Of a stretch of 44,727 nt of DNA, positions 43,582 through 44,727 are shown one piece after another (position 1 is the first letter of the stretch; each line of letters opens with the position of its first letter). Under the pieces are notes generated by a model. The model was not told the DNA's origin. It did no database searches and worked only from the letters and a program-made list of their open reading frames with translations. Made by a program: the position numbers and the translations under genes. The DNA is from an uncultured Lachnospiraceae bacterium (GTDB lineage Bacteria > Bacillota > Clostridia > Lachnospirales > Lachnospiraceae). The stretch lies in contig CAMOGQ010000010.1 of assembly GCA_946614165.1 (NCBI GenBank), forward strand, positions 1 through 44,727, read 5' to 3'.

Positions 43582-43989
43582 TCAGGAGTTCTGCCTCCCG
43601 TATCTTTTTCCGCAGCCGCTGCAAGTGCCTGAATGGACCGAGATGGGGCTGCCGCATTCCGGGCAGCTCCATTTTTTACGTTCTTTCATTAGAAATTCAT
43701 CCATTCCCATTTTTCGTATATCACGGATATTCTGAATCGGCGATTCTGACAGGGGATACCTGTCCGCGTATCGGGTTTCCTTTTCCATAACATCTTCACA
43801 GGGAAAATCCGGACATTCGTCGCAGAACCTGTATCCGTTTTCTCTTCTCTTCCGGCACAGAACTATACCGCAGCCTCTGGAGCAGAATTCCGGTTTGTGG
43901 TCGTCCGGTCCGCAGCATCCGGCGCAGGGACGGTCTTTTCTCTGGGCATAGGCGCAAAGACTGCAGTCGAGGCCGCAGGGAGCGATCAT
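43582..43989 (-). CDS. DUF3795 family cysteine-rich protein
   Basis: Protein of 135 residues with many Cys. It opens with IAPCGLDCSLCAYAQRK, the DUF3795 start, then CAGCCGPDD, a second Cys cluster (FCSRGCGIVLCRKRR), FCDECPDFPCE and a C-terminal ribbon CPECGSPISVHSGTCSGCGK. It likely binds zinc or an Fe-S cluster. DUF3795 proteins are common in anaerobes and methanogens and have no known function. GGAGG lies upstream of the ATG at about twelve bases. Confidence 0.85.
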   Translation of the reverse strand: MIAPCGLDCSLCAYAQRKDRPCAGCCGPDDHKPEFCSRGCGIVLCRKRRENGYRFCDECPDFPCEDVMEKETRYADRYPLSESPIQNIRDIRKMGMDEFLMKERKKWSCPECGSPISVHSGTCSGCGKRYGRQNS

Positions 43990-44055
43990 ATCGGCAGAAA
44001 CATATCCTTATCTCCTCCTTTTTCTCACATTCTTTCCCATGCATGGTTAAAGAAA

Positions 44056-44106
44056 TAAAAAATGGCTTTCGGCATACTGCAGCCGCTGCAGTATGCCGAA
44101 AGCCAT
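44056..44106 (-). terminator. Very long perfect hairpin, terminator of the glutathione peroxidase gene
   Basis: A 21-bp perfect inverted repeat (44062-44082 with 44086-44106; arms start ATGGCTTTCGGC) with a 3-base loop, followed on the minus strand by TTTTTTATTTC. About 105 bp past the peroxidase stop. The stem is far longer than other terminators in the window. Confidence 0.8.
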
Positions 44107-44210
44107 GGACTTACGATGCTGTGACTTTTACCTGCCGGGATGAATACATCATTAAGCCATCGCTTCAGGCTGTCAGTCATCTGCCTGAGTCTTAAGATAT
44201 AAAGCCGATC

Positions 44211-44699
44211 TTATAATAAAGATTTGATGCAGGCTTCCACATCGGCCATATCGGCAGTGGGCTCAAAACGGGCCGCAACATTTCCCTGACGGTCAATGAT
44301 GCATTTGATATCAGGCTTCTTATCCCAGTCGGGATCTGCTGCGGCAAACATCTTTTCAAGAAGTTCCTTGTAGGGATGCTCTGTAAATCCTTCAAAGCCC
44401 TTCTGAGATTTAAGGTAAGTATAAAGGGGCAGCTCGTTTTCGCCGTTCACATCTGCCTTTTTCATCTGAGGGAAGGTGGTGTTGAAATGCAGGGTGCAGA
44501 ATTCATGGATCTCATCATCTGTTCCCGGAGCCTGTCCTCCGAACTGGTTGCAGGGAATGTCGAGGATCTCAAGTCCCTGTTCATGATAATCCTTATAGAG
44601 CTGCTCGATGGACGCGTACTGAGGTGTAAAACCGCAGCCGGTAGCGGTATTGACTACCATAATGACTTTGCCTTTATAGATAATATGAAGTGACCTCAC
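44211..44699 (-). pseudogene. Glutathione peroxidase-like gene, 5'-shortened and lacking the W-N-F-x-K segment
   Basis: Open frame of 162 residues from a GTG at 44699. Peroxidatic Cys22 in NTATGCGFTPQY, IPCNQFGGQ with the conserved Gln, and EFCTLHFNTTFP are present. Two faults are visible. Upstream of VRSLHIIYKGKV the expected 15-20 N-terminal residues are missing, with an in-frame TAA at 44718-44720. Near the C-terminus DIKCIIDRQGN stands where family members have DIK-WNFTKF-(L/I)-ID, a net loss of five residues including catalytic Trp and Asn. The rest is well conserved. Probably a recent pseudogene or a redox-inactive variant; sequence error is the alternative. Confidence 0.7.
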
Positions 44700-44727
44700 A
44701 TTTGTAGCAACGTGGATTTACCTGTAT

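Overview
The window looks like chromosome of a Gram-positive gut anaerobe of the class Clostridia, most likely a Lachnospiraceae-type organism. The evidence is moderate GC, strong AGGAGG ribosome sites with some TTG/GTG starts, lipoboxes, a Tn4451-type (TnpV/TnpW/TnpX) integrated element, a radical SAM mobile pair module and clusters of cytoplasmic glycosidases. No rRNA, tRNA or CRISPR array was seen.

Layout. (1) 139-2795, minus strand: a flavodoxin-like lipoprotein and a carboxymuconolactone decarboxylase/cupin fusion form a two-gene operon behind a consensus promoter with a dyad, followed by an SDR oxidoreductase. (2) 2876-3201: a gene-free stretch packed with inverted repeats. (3) 3289-11531: a likely metal-acquisition cluster. 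It has a His-rich CsoR/RcnR-type sensor, two paralogous SAM methyltransferases, a zinc aspartoacylase/succinylglutamate desuccinylase-like enzyme and a five-gene Nik/Opp-type ABC importer. Its divergent promoter region carries an inverted pair of G-tract motifs. (4) 11616-21339: an integrated mobilizable element. It has a MobA/MobL relaxase, a very structured 400-bp oriT-like region, a DUF3847 protein, a ParM/ParR-like pair, a large serine recombinase with TnpW, a sigma-like regulator, a zinc-finger protein, RhuM and TnpV. The tnpW-recombinase operon is preceded by a 7-codon leader peptide and a terminator arranged as an attenuator.

(5) 21527-25071, minus strand: a zinc-ribbon membrane protein, a PAP2 phosphatase, a multi-pass membrane protein and an XRE regulator fused to a desulfoferrodoxin-like domain. 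(6) 25201-31206: an AraC regulator divergent from a GH5-GH43-GH42 glycosidase operon lacking signal peptides, so imported oligosaccharides are probably degraded inside the cell. (7) 31446-35440: an orphan gene with a DprA-like protein, a GNAT, and the radical SAM mobile pair A/B with its MarR regulator. The regulator's promoter and ribosome site sit in a perfect 16-bp inverted repeat. (8) 35568-41186: a LysR regulator divergent from a PTS EIIBC, a GH35-like glycosidase and a GH1 6-phospho-beta-glucosidase whose nucleophile position is Lys. (9) 41285-44727: a radical SAM gene broken by one in-frame stop, a nitroreductase with a divergent TetR regulator, a DUF3795 protein, and a shortened glutathione peroxidase that lacks its W-N-F-x-K segment.

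Three genes near the right end (GH1, radical SAM, glutathione peroxidase) carry apparently inactivating changes. The most interesting unexplained systems are the metal/methyltransferase cluster, the leader-peptide attenuator of the recombinase operon, the structured region before the relaxase, and the radical SAM mobile pair.
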